From positions 1 to 5,389 of the forward strand of contig CAUGFC010000114.1 of the NCBI GenBank assembly GCA_959598545.1: a DNA stretch of 5,389 nt. The letters are read 5' to 3'. Both the position numbers and the translations under genes were made by a program. Below are positions 1-4,844 of this stretch, piece after piece (position 1 is the first letter of the stretch; the number at the start of each line of letters is the position of its first letter). The notes below the pieces were generated by a model. That model made no database searches. It was not told the DNA's origin and saw only the letters and a program-made list of their open reading frames with translations. Source of the DNA: an uncultured Olsenella sp. GTDB taxonomy: Bacteria > Actinomycetota > Coriobacteriia > Coriobacteriales > Atopobiaceae.

Positions 1-14
1 TATCGTCGGTCGTT

Positions 15-24
15 GGGAGAAGAG
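15..24 (+). promoter_or_regulatory. Shine-Dalgarno of the flavodoxin gene
   Basis: GGGAGAAGAG lies directly before the ATG at 26 and supports that start over the overlapping frame opening at 13. The promoter of the operon must lie left of the window, since nothing promoter-like fits in the first 14 bases. Confidence 0.7.
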
Positions 25-25
25 C

Positions 26-610
26 ATGCTGACAAGAAGAAACTTCCTGGCAGTTGCCGCTGTGGGTGCGACCGCGCTCCTGGCTGGATGCTCTGGCGAG
101 AAGGACGAGGAGCCCGCGGCGGACGCCGCGCCTGCGGGCAACGTGCTCGTGGCGTATTTCTCGGCCACGGGCAACACGGAGGGCGTCGCTACCGCGATCG
201 CCGAGCGCCTGGGAGCGGACGTCTTTGCCATCGAGGCAGCCGAGCCCTACGCGGAGGCGGACCTCAACTACAACGACGACGCCTCCCGCACGAGCGTCGA
301 GCGCGCGGACGGGACCAGCCCCGAGCTCGCACAGGTCACGCCCGATGGTTGGGCCGGCTACGACACGGTCCTTCTCGGCTACCCGATCTGGTGGGGCGAG
401 GCGGCCTGGCCGCTGCGCACGTTCGCGGAGGGCAACGACTTTGGCGAGAAGACCGTGGTGCCGTTCTGCACGTCGGGCTCCTCGGGCATCGGGGACAGTG
501 CCGATTCTCTCGCCACCCTCGCCGGCTCCGGCGACTGGCTCGCAGGTGAGCGCTTCTCGGCCGGCGCCGGTGACGAGGCGGCCGACTGGGCTACTAGCTT
601 GGGGCTGTAA
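26..610 (+). CDS. Exported lipoprotein flavodoxin (Flavodoxin_4-like) with Tat-type signal
   Basis: A 194-residue flavodoxin-fold electron carrier predicted to sit on the outer face of the cytoplasmic membrane. Residues 3-9 read TRRNFLA, a twin-arginine type motif. A hydrophobic stretch follows (8-20), then the lipobox LLAGC with Cys22 as the likely lipidated residue, then an acidic, Ala/Pro-rich linker to about residue 38. The flavodoxin domain begins near 39: FSATGNTEGVA (45-55) is the FMN phosphate-binding loop, GYPIWWG (118-124) is the loop that normally packs aromatic residues on the isoalloxazine ring, and FCTSGSSG (147-154) is the third FMN-contacting loop. Tat export would fit a protein that folds with FMN before translocation. 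The start is fixed by its ribosome binding site and because the signal peptide begins immediately. The aldo-keto reductase gene follows after 25 bp, so co-transcription is likely. Redox partner and physiological role are unknown; the fold and export signal are clear, the electron donor is not visible. Confidence 0.93.
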   Translation: MLTRRNFLAVAAVGATALLAGCSGEKDEEPAADAAPAGNVLVAYFSATGNTEGVATAIAERLGADVFAIEAAEPYAEADLNYNDDASRTSVERADGTSPELAQVTPDGWAGYDTVLLGYPIWWGEAAWPLRTFAEGNDFGEKTVVPFCTSGSSGIGDSADSLATLAGSGDWLAGERFSAGAGDEAADWATSLGL

Positions 611-635
611 CATAATTTTGAAATGGGGGCAGAAC

Positions 636-1652
636 ATGCAGTACACAAAGCTCGGCCATTCTGGAATCACCATCCCGCGGCTGTGTCTGGGCGGCATGAG
701 CTTCGGCGCGCCTTCGGCTGACTTCCACCAGTGGACGATCGGCCCGGACGAGACGCGCGCGGTGATCGTCCGCGCGCTCGAGCTGGGCGTGAACTTCATC
801 GACACGGCCAACTGCTACGCGCACGGCACGAGCGAGGAGTACATCGGCGCCGCTCTGCGCGAGCTGGGGGTGCCGCGCGACCAGATGGTCCTTGCCAGCA
901 AGGTCTTCTTCAACGAGGGCGGGCTTTCGCGCGAGGCAATCAGTCGCGAGATCGATGGCACGCTCGCGCGCCTGCAGACGGACTACCTGGACCTCTACAT
1001 CATCCACCGCTTTGACTACGCCACGCCCGTCGAGGAGACGATGGAGGCGCTCGACGGCCTCGTGCAAGCCGGCAAGGTGCGTGCCTTGGGCGCGAGCGCG
1101 ATGTATGCCTACCAGCTCCACAACATGCAGGACGTGGCCGAGAAGAACGGCTGGACGCCCTTCTCGTCTGCCCAGATCCACTACAACCTGCTCTACCGCG
1201 AGGACGAGCGCGAGATGATTCCCGTGTGCCGGCAGTTCGGCATGGCGCTCACACCGTACAGCCCGCTCGCCTCGGGGCACCTGTGCCGTTCCACCTGGGA
1301 CTCCGCGTCCAAGCGCTCGACGACCGACGCCACGATGCGCAACAAGTACGACGCCGACCGCGAGCGCGACCTGCCCATCGTCGCGCGCGTGGCCGAGCTG
1401 GCCGAGAGGCGCGGCGTGCCCATGTCGCGCATCGCGCTCGCCTGGCACTGGGCGCGCGGCGTGGAGGCGCCCATCGTCGGCTGCTCAAAGCCCGAGCGCG
1501 TTGACGACGCGGTTGCGGCGCTCGACGTGGAGCTCGCGCCGGACGAGGTTGCCTACCTGGAGGAGCCCTACGTGGCGCATGAGCTGGTGGGCCCGGCGGC
1601 CCGCCCCGGCGAGAAGCCCCTCGCGGGCACCACGAACCCCAACGCAAAGTGA
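636..1652 (+). CDS. Aldo-keto reductase, YajO-like
   Basis: A 338-residue NAD(P)H-dependent aldo-keto reductase, a cytoplasmic TIM-barrel enzyme that reduces carbonyls to alcohols. The full catalytic tetrad is visible: Asp56 and Tyr61 (in FIDTANCY), Lys89 (in LASKVF) and His124 (in YIIHRFDY). The C-terminal PIVGCSKPERVDDA (279-292) is the cofactor-phosphate-binding segment with Ser284, Lys285 and Arg288. Other stretches (HQWT at 31-34, YNLLYREDEREM at 183-194, PYVAHELVG at 311-319) match what I recall of E. coli YajO, so this branch is favoured over YghZ or Tas; the ending after 320 is longer and Pro/Gly-rich. The same frame is open upstream to 54, but ATG 636 has GGGGG six bases before it and gives the standard AKR N-terminus MQYTKLGHSGITIPRLCLGG. 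It lies 25 bp after the flavodoxin gene and 46 bp before the CMD-cupin gene. Substrate cannot be told from the sequence; E. coli YajO has been linked genetically to 1-deoxyxylulose-5-phosphate formation, which should not be transferred here. Confidence 0.95.
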   Translation: MQYTKLGHSGITIPRLCLGGMSFGAPSADFHQWTIGPDETRAVIVRALELGVNFIDTANCYAHGTSEEYIGAALRELGVPRDQMVLASKVFFNEGGLSREAISREIDGTLARLQTDYLDLYIIHRFDYATPVEETMEALDGLVQAGKVRALGASAMYAYQLHNMQDVAEKNGWTPFSSAQIHYNLLYREDEREMIPVCRQFGMALTPYSPLASGHLCRSTWDSASKRSTTDATMRNKYDADRERDLPIVARVAELAERRGVPMSRIALAWHWARGVEAPIVGCSKPERVDDAVAALDVELAPDEVAYLEEPYVAHELVGPAARPGEKPLAGTTNPNAK

Positions 1653-1656
1653 CTCA

Positions 1657-1676
1657 AAAGGGGACAGTGCCCCTTT
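1657..1676. repeat. Perfect inverted repeat between AKR and CMD-cupin genes
   Basis: AAAGGGG (1657-1663) and CCCCTTT (1670-1676) form a perfect 7-bp stem with a 6-base loop, ACAGTG, starting four bases after the AKR stop codon. It is not followed by a T-tract, so it is a poor intrinsic terminator; it could be a weak attenuator or 3'-end stabiliser, or a copy of a dispersed REP-like palindrome. Similar GGGGACAG...CCCCTTT palindromes are familiar to me as multicopy intergenic repeats in some bacteria, but copy number here cannot be seen from one window. Confidence 0.6.
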
Positions 1677-1683
1677 GACCTAT

Positions 1684-1692
1684 GGAAGGGAG
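1684..1692 (+). promoter_or_regulatory. Shine-Dalgarno of the CMD-cupin gene
   Basis: GGAAGGGAG ends six bases before ATG 1699. It decides the start: the frame is open back to 1501, inside the AKR gene, but that extension is a shadow translation rich in Arg/Pro/Ser. Confidence 0.75.
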
Positions 1693-1698
1693 ATTGAC

Positions 1699-2448
1699 AT
1701 GGCAGTGAAGCAGACGGCGGGCCGCGACCAGCTGGGCGAGCTCGCGCCCAAGTTCGCGCAGCTCAACGATGACGTGCTCTTCGGCGAGGTGTGGAGTAGC
1801 GAGGACGCGCTCAGCCTCAAGATGCGCTCGATCGTGACCGTGGTGACGCTCGTGGCCAAGGGCATGGTGGACAGCTCGTTCGAGTACCACATGTCCACGG
1901 CGCGCAAAAACGGCGTCACGCGCGAGGAGATGGCCGAGATCCTCACCCACGAGGCGTTCTACGCCGGCTGGCCCAACGCCTGGGCGGCCTTCCGCGTGGC
2001 CCTCAAGGTCTACGGGGACGAGGCGGACGCCGGCGAGGGCTCGTCCTTCTCGCCCATGTTCGGCCTGGGCGCGCCCAACGACGCGTATGCCGCGTACTTC
2101 GTGGGCCAGTCCTACCTCAATCCGCTGACCAGCGCGGACGAATGCGGCGTGGGTCTCGCCAACGTCACCTTTGAGCCGGGCTGCCGCAACAACTGGCACG
2201 TCCACCACGCCGACAAGGGCGGCGGGCAGATCCTCGTCTGCACCGACGGTCGCGGCTGGTACCAGGAGTGGGACAAGGACCCGCAGGAGCTCACGCCGGG
2301 CACCGTCGTGGTGATTCCCGCAGGCGTGAAGCACTGGCACGGCGCCGCGCGCGACTCCTGGTTCTCCCACATCGCCTTCGAGGCGCCGGGCGAGAACTGC
2401 ACGAACGAGTGGCTCGAGCCCGTCTCGGACGAGGACTACCCGGCGTAG
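1699..2448 (+). CDS. Carboxymuconolactone decarboxylase-like / cupin fusion protein
   Basis: A 249-residue two-domain protein. Residues about 9-105 are a CMD (AhpD-like) helical domain, with the recognisable LNDDVLFGEVW (22-32), LSLKMRSIVTVVTLVAKG (38-55), FEYHM (61-65) and EILTHEAFYAGWPNAW (80-95). Residues about 130-235 are a cupin barrel: GCRNNWHVHHADKGGGQ (161-177) carries the metal-ligand candidates His167, His169 and Gln177, and VKHWHGA (210-216) supplies His212/His214. The usual cupin glutamate is replaced by Gln177. The CMD domain has no Cys-X-X-Cys (SSFEYH occupies that place), so thiol peroxidase chemistry as in AhpD is unlikely; His64 is kept. Proteins with this order are widespread in anaerobes and often sit beside aldo-keto reductases or flavodoxins, as here, but I know of no settled reaction for them. 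The spacing to the AKR gene suggests the same transcript. Cytoplasmic: no signal peptide. Family call is firm, function open. Confidence 0.93.
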   Translation: MAVKQTAGRDQLGELAPKFAQLNDDVLFGEVWSSEDALSLKMRSIVTVVTLVAKGMVDSSFEYHMSTARKNGVTREEMAEILTHEAFYAGWPNAWAAFRVALKVYGDEADAGEGSSFSPMFGLGAPNDAYAAYFVGQSYLNPLTSADECGVGLANVTFEPGCRNNWHVHHADKGGGQILVCTDGRGWYQEWDKDPQELTPGTVVVIPAGVKHWHGAARDSWFSHIAFEAPGENCTNEWLEPVSDEDYPA

Positions 2449-2527
2449 GCTACCGTCCGCGCGCCCGGGCTGAGGGTATGTACACTCCCGTTGAGGGTAT
2501 GTACGCAGTTGCCAGTTTGATGCTCTT

Positions 2528-2551
2528 GTCGACAGGCTCCCTACCTGCGAC
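2528..2551. repeat. Small hairpin in the element core
   Basis: GTCG (2528-2531), a bulged A, CAGG (2533-2536), loop CTCCCTA, then CCTG (2544-2547) and CGAC (2548-2551) form an 8-bp stem with one bulge. It lies inside the larger inverted repeat, so a transcript through 2472-2622 could fold into a long stem with this hairpin near its tip. Confidence 0.45.
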
Positions 2552-2576
2552 ATTGCAAATCAGGATGCGATATAAA
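2547..2576 (+). promoter_or_regulatory. Possible promoter in the AT-rich core
   Basis: GCGACA (2547-2552, four of six to the -35 consensus), 18 bp, TATAAA (2571-2576). On the opposite strand 2575-2580 reads as an exact TATAAT, but nothing convincing sits at its -35 and no minus-strand gene lies beyond. The inverted motif copies at 2587 and 2609 would lie at or just after the plus-strand start site, a position suited to repression. Unproven. Confidence 0.3.
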
Positions 2577-2666
2577 TTATACAACAGTGTACATACCCTC
2601 TGAGGCGAGTGCACATACCCTCCGAAGGACGGCGAGAAGAACCGCGTCGCCCGTCCGCCCAAGCGC

Positions 2667-2672
2667 TAGAAT
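2667..2672 (+). promoter_or_regulatory. -10-like hexamer before the acyltransferase gene
   Basis: TAGAAT (five of six to TATAAT) stands in a GC-rich setting, 32 bp before ATG 2705, which would give a leader of about 25 bases. No good -35 is seen 16-18 bp upstream. Position and flanks (CGC before it) resemble the candidates before the YccF gene (3783) and the nitroreductase gene (4780). Confidence 0.4.
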
Positions 2673-2704
2673 GCTGTCGTTTTGCCGGGCGGCGCGGGGG
2701 CGCG

Positions 2705-3745
2705 ATGCAGCAACGGGACCAGACGGGCGCGGGGCGCATCGCGCTCTTCGACAACATCAAGGGGCTGCTCATCATCCTCGTGGTGGTGGGACACGTGGCG
2801 CATCCCGTCCACAACGACAACCCGGCCATTAGCTGCCTCTTTGACGTCATCTACCTCTTCCACATGCCGCTGTTCGTCTTCGTTTCGGGGCTCTTCGCCA
2901 AACACGCCAAAAACGAACGGGGGGGGGTTAACCCAAACCGCATCCTCTCGTTCGCCCTTCTCGCCGCGCTCTTCCAGCTCGCGCTTCTGCTCGTCAACGA
3001 CGCTGACGTCACCCTGGAGTCATTTCTGCAGTTCACGTCCGCCCCGTGGTATCTGCTCGCGATGGCGTACTGGTACGCGGCGGCGCCCCTGCTCGCGCGC
3101 CTCGGCTGGAGGCGGGGTATGGCGCTCGCGCTCGCGCTCTCGTATGCGAGCGGCTTCGTCGACCTCTCGGATGGCCTGCTGGCAATCAGTCGCTCGCTCG
3201 CGTTCCTGCCGTGGTTCGCGGCCGGCCTCTACTGCCCCGTCGAGCGCGTCGTCGCCCTCAAGGAGAGTCGCTCGCTCGTCGTCCGCGCGATGCTCGCCGC
3301 CGCCGTTGCCGTCTCGGCCGTCGTAGTCCTCGCGCGCGTGCTCGACGCGCACGCCTACGACTGGTTCTTCCAGATGGCCTACGGCGACAACCCCTACCGC
3401 GCGCTGCCGCTCGACCTTCTCGGCAAGACGGTGGCCGGCGTCCTCGCGCTCGTGCTCTCCGTCGCGGTGCTGCGGCTCGTCCCGTCTCGTTCCACCTGGC
3501 TCGCCACGCTCGGTCGGCGCACGCTCGGCATCTACGTCGGGCACCGGCTCATCCGCGCCTGGCTCACGTTCCGTACGCCCCTCTACGAGCAGCCCGTCCT
3601 TCTCGACCCGTTCGTGGGCACCCTCATGATTCTGGCGCTCTCGGCGGCCGTCACCGTCGTGTGCGCCGCGCCCGTCCTGACCGACGCGCTCAACCGCATC
3701 CTCCGGCACCGCTGGCTGCCGGAGGCGGGCCAGGGGAGGGGCTAG
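2705..3745 (+). CDS. Polytopic membrane acyltransferase (acyltransferase 3 / COG3594-like O-acetyltransferase)
   Basis: A 346-residue integral membrane protein. FDNIKGLLIILVVVGH (15-30) is the hallmark first helix of acyltransferase family 3, with His30 as the presumed catalytic residue; the FDNIKG form resembles fucose 4-O-acetylase-type proteins (COG3594). FHMPLFVFVSGLF (52-64), PWYLLAM (114-120), LPWFAAGLY (168-176) and ATLGRRTLGIYVGH (267-280) are other typical family blocks. About ten hydrophobic segments are visible (roughly 15-34, 42-64, 78-98, 113-131, 136-156, 165-178, 192-212, 240-259, 268-288, 303-326). Such enzymes O-acylate sugars of surface glycans using a cytoplasmic acyl donor; the acceptor here is unknown and no glycan cluster is in view. 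ATG 2705 is chosen because family N-termini start shortly before FDN; a GTG at 2609 would add 32 unlikely residues and lies in the repeat element. The only Shine-Dalgarno is a G-rich run (2696-2700). Codons 72-75 contain nine consecutive G (2919-2927). Confidence 0.92.
   Translation: MQQRDQTGAGRIALFDNIKGLLIILVVVGHVAHPVHNDNPAISCLFDVIYLFHMPLFVFVSGLFAKHAKNERGGVNPNRILSFALLAALFQLALLLVNDADVTLESFLQFTSAPWYLLAMAYWYAAAPLLARLGWRRGMALALALSYASGFVDLSDGLLAISRSLAFLPWFAAGLYCPVERVVALKESRSLVVRAMLAAAVAVSAVVVLARVLDAHAYDWFFQMAYGDNPYRALPLDLLGKTVAGVLALVLSVAVLRLVPSRSTWLATLGRRTLGIYVGHRLIRAWLTFRTPLYEQPVLLDPFVGTLMILALSAAVTVVCAAPVLTDALNRILRHRWLPEAGQGRG
2919..2927 (+). repeat. Nine-G homopolymer inside the acyltransferase gene
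   Basis: Codons 72-75 (CGG GGG GGG GTT, Arg-Gly-Gly-Val) make an uninterrupted G9 run in the loop between the second and third predicted helices. Ten G would create TAA immediately after residue 75; eight G would move translation into a frame open to 3326, losing the protein. The run leads into the 10-bp palindrome GGGTTAACCC (2925-2934). This is the usual architecture of a slipped-strand phase-variation tract, though a sequencing length error is also possible. Confidence 0.85.
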
Positions 3746-3779
3746 CCGAGAGGCCCTGCGCCCCCGGCGCGGTCCCGTG

Positions 3780-3799
3780 CGCTACGATTTGCCGTAGCG
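3780..3799. promoter_or_regulatory. Promoter-operator candidate before the YccF gene
   Basis: TACGAT (3783-3788) is a plausible -10 hexamer 31 bp before the GTG start. It sits in a perfect 7-bp inverted repeat, CGCTACG (3780-3786), ATTTGC, CGTAGCG (3793-3799). As transcription would start near 3795, the repeat is unlikely to work as an RNA hairpin and more likely to be a DNA-binding site over the -10, or chance. No clear -35 is present. Confidence 0.4.
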
Positions 3800-3805
3800 A
3801 GACCG

Positions 3806-3816
3806 AAGGGGGAGAG
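3806..3816 (+). promoter_or_regulatory. Shine-Dalgarno of the YccF gene
   Basis: AAGGGGGAGAG ends two bases before GTG 3819 (its core AGGGGGAG ends four before). It selects the GTG start, which would otherwise be doubtful. Confidence 0.7.
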
Positions 3817-3818
3817 CC

Positions 3819-4187
3819 GTGGGCTGCCTGGGCGTCATCTTCAACATCATCTGGATCCTCACGGGCGGCTGGATGACGGCCCTCGCGTTCCTTCTCGCAG
3901 GCGTGCTCTGCTACCTCACGATCATCGGCATCCCCCTCGGCCGGCAGGCGTTCAAGATGGCGTCGCTCACACTCGCGCCGTTCGGCAAGACGATCACGTA
4001 CGGCGGAGGCACGACCTCGCTCGTCGCCAACGTGTTCTGGGTGATTCTCGTGGGGCTGTGGACGGCGATCGGCTATGCGCTCGAGGGCGCGCTCTTCTGC
4101 TGCACCATCGTCGGCATCCCGTTTGGCCTGCAGCTCTTCAAGATGGCCAAGCTCGCGCTCTGCCCCTTCGGCGCCACGGTGTGGTAG
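3819..4187 (+). CDS. YccF family (DUF307) inner membrane protein
   Basis: A 122-residue hydrophobic protein made of two copies of the YccF module. The signature appears as GIPLGRQAFKMASLTLAPFGKTI (37-59, split by eye into GIPLG near 37-41 and PFG at 54-56) and again as GIPFG (99-103), FKMAKLAL (107-114) and PFG (116-118). Each copy is preceded by hydrophobic helix material (5-36 and 68-98). E. coli YccF is longer, about 148 residues; here the protein starts almost directly with the first helix and ends right after the second motif. The start is GTG, backed by a strong Shine-Dalgarno. The gene is 73 bp after the acyltransferase gene with a -10-like site between them, so it may be transcribed on its own. 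The family's molecular role is not established. It converges with the nitroreductase gene. Confidence 0.93.
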   Translation: MGCLGVIFNIIWILTGGWMTALAFLLAGVLCYLTIIGIPLGRQAFKMASLTLAPFGKTITYGGGTTSLVANVFWVILVGLWTAIGYALEGALFCCTIVGIPFGLQLFKMAKLALCPFGATVW

Positions 4188-4189
4188 GC

Positions 4190-4221
4190 CGAGAAGGACG
4201 GGCGACGTCAGGCTCTTCTCG
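4190..4221. terminator. Imperfect hairpin between convergent genes
   Basis: CGAGAAG (4190-4196) pairs with CTTCTCG (4215-4221), and an inner GACG (4197-4200) pairs with CGTC (4206-4209) after a five-base loop, leaving AGGCT bulged. It fills the 42-bp gap between the YccF stop and the nitroreductase stop, where a bidirectional terminator is expected. There is no T-tract on either side, so the call rests mainly on position. Confidence 0.35.
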
Positions 4222-4229
4222 CTGGCCTC

Positions 4230-4745
4230 CTACCGATACGTCACCGTGTCGGAGAGCGGCTTGCGGCTCTCGTGGTTGGGGAGCGGCCCTACGCCCTCGG
4301 CGGCGTAGCCGAGGTCGAGCAGCATGAGGATCTCCTCGTTCTCGGGCAGGCCCAGGCGCTCCTTGGCGAGGTCGGGGTCGAAGTTGTTCACCCAGCAGCT
4401 GTCGACGTCCGCGTCACGCGCGGCGAGGACCATGTGCGTCGCCACGATGGCGGCGTCCTCGATGCCGGAGTCGCGATTGCCGCCGGGGTAGGAGTAGACG
4501 TTCGTCGCGTCGAAGGCGACGACAAGGACGGTCGGCGCTCCGTAGCGGCAGGGCGTGAGCGCGTCGATTACCTCAAGCGACTCGGCGCTTTGCAGCACGT
4601 AGACGTGCTGCTCCTGTAGGTTCTTGGCCGTGGGGGCGAGCCTGCCCGCCTCGAGGATCCGCGTGAGGGTCTCGGGCGCGACCTGACGGTCCCCGTCGTA
4701 CTTCTTGCACGAGTAACGCTTGGCAATGACGTCGCCGAACTCCAT
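4230..4745 (-). CDS. Compact nitroreductase-family FMN oxidoreductase
   Basis: A 171-residue member of the nitroreductase family, cytoplasmic FMN enzymes that use NAD(P)H to reduce nitroaromatics, quinones, flavins or related electrophiles. The N-terminal KRYSCKKYDG (9-18) holds the FMN-phosphate contacts (Arg10, Ser12, Lys14), APTAKNLQ (37-44) is the second FMN loop with Asn42, and DSGIEDAAIVATHMVLAA (92-109) is the long core helix with the conserved GIEDA beginning. LLDLGYAAEG (142-151) and the ending HESRKPLSDTV (158-168) are the usual C-terminal cofactor strand and tail. At 171 residues it is at the short end of the family, so it lacks the insertions of NfsA/NfsB-type enzymes. ATG 4745 has AGGGAG (4754-4759 on the plus strand) eight bases upstream. 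Its stop is 42 bp from the convergent YccF stop. Substrate unknown. Confidence 0.94.
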   Translation of the reverse strand: MEFGDVIAKRYSCKKYDGDRQVAPETLTRILEAGRLAPTAKNLQEQHVYVLQSAESLEVIDALTPCRYGAPTVLVVAFDATNVYSYPGGNRDSGIEDAAIVATHMVLAARDADVDSCWVNNFDPDLAKERLGLPENEEILMLLDLGYAAEGVGPLPNHESRKPLSDTVTYR

Positions 4746-4779
4746 GGCTCACACTCCCTGTCTCGAAGTTCCTGACGCA

Positions 4780-4785
4780 ATCATA
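4780..4785 (-). promoter_or_regulatory. -10-like hexamer before the nitroreductase gene
   Basis: Read on the minus strand this is TATGAT, five of six to consensus, 34 bp before the start codon. The 85-bp gap to the gene behind it leaves room for a promoter, but no good -35 is visible at 16-18 bp. It implies a leader of about 27 bases containing the AGGGAG ribosome binding site. Confidence 0.4.
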
Positions 4786-4824
4786 CGACGCCGGAAGCCG
4801 AGCATTCTGGAGAACGGGTGCTGT

Positions 4825-4844
4825 GGAGGGCTACGCGTCCCTCC
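4825..4844 (-). terminator. Hairpin over the stop codon of the 116-residue gene
   Basis: GGAGGG (4825-4830) and CCCTCC (4839-4844) are perfect inverted arms around an 8-base loop that contains the stop codon (4831-4833) and the palindrome ACGCGT. No T-tract follows on the minus strand, so termination would be weak or factor-dependent. Confidence 0.35.

Larger units (their letters stand above)
2472..2622. repeat. 151-bp palindromic element with four copies of a 14-bp motif
   Basis: GAGGGTATGTACAC occurs at 2472-2485 (exact), 2493-2506 (13 of 14: the A at position 13 is G), 2587-2600 inverted (exact) and 2609-2622 inverted (13 of 14, GTGCACATACCCTC). Copies within a pair start 21 and 22 bp apart, two turns of B-DNA, and the pairs face each other. 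The similarity extends between copies, so 2472-2511 and 2582-2622 align as inverted arms with 34 of 41 columns identical. The 70-bp core (2512-2581) is AT-richer on its right side and holds a smaller hairpin (2528-2551). No target-site duplication is obvious (flanks GGGCT and CGAAG). The element begins 23 bp after the CMD-cupin stop and ends 82 bp before the acyltransferase ATG. It could be a miniature mobile element, a paired operator for a dimeric regulator, or a structured RNA when transcribed. Confidence 0.85.

Noticed and set aside
594..1448. Long minus-strand open frame (284 codons) opposite the AKR gene
   Set aside because: Low-complexity Arg/Ala/Val/His-rich product typical of antisense frames in GC-rich DNA; the plus strand has an intact enzyme with its full catalytic tetrad.
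1654..2553. Long minus-strand open frame (299 codons) opposite the CMD-cupin gene
   Set aside because: Antisense shadow; runs through the intergenic element and shows no domain, while the plus-strand frame has two clear domains.
2472..2622. CRISPR array or iteron origin
   Set aside because: Copies are only 14 bp, occur in both orientations, and have 7-8-bp gaps within pairs; no Cas or replication-initiator gene is present.
2609..2704. N-terminal extension of the acyltransferase from GTG 2609
   Set aside because: It begins within the inverted repeat, has no ribosome binding site, and adds 32 charged residues not seen in the family; ATG 2705 gives the expected N-terminus.
3020..3709. Minus-strand frame (229 codons) opposite the acyltransferase gene
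   Set aside because: Composed mostly of Arg, Glu, Gly and Asp repeats, the antisense image of a hydrophobic membrane protein.
3046..3876. Plus-strand frame overlapping the acyltransferase and YccF genes
   Set aside because: Arg/Ala/Pro-rich out-of-frame translation; both annotated genes in this stretch have recognisable family motifs.
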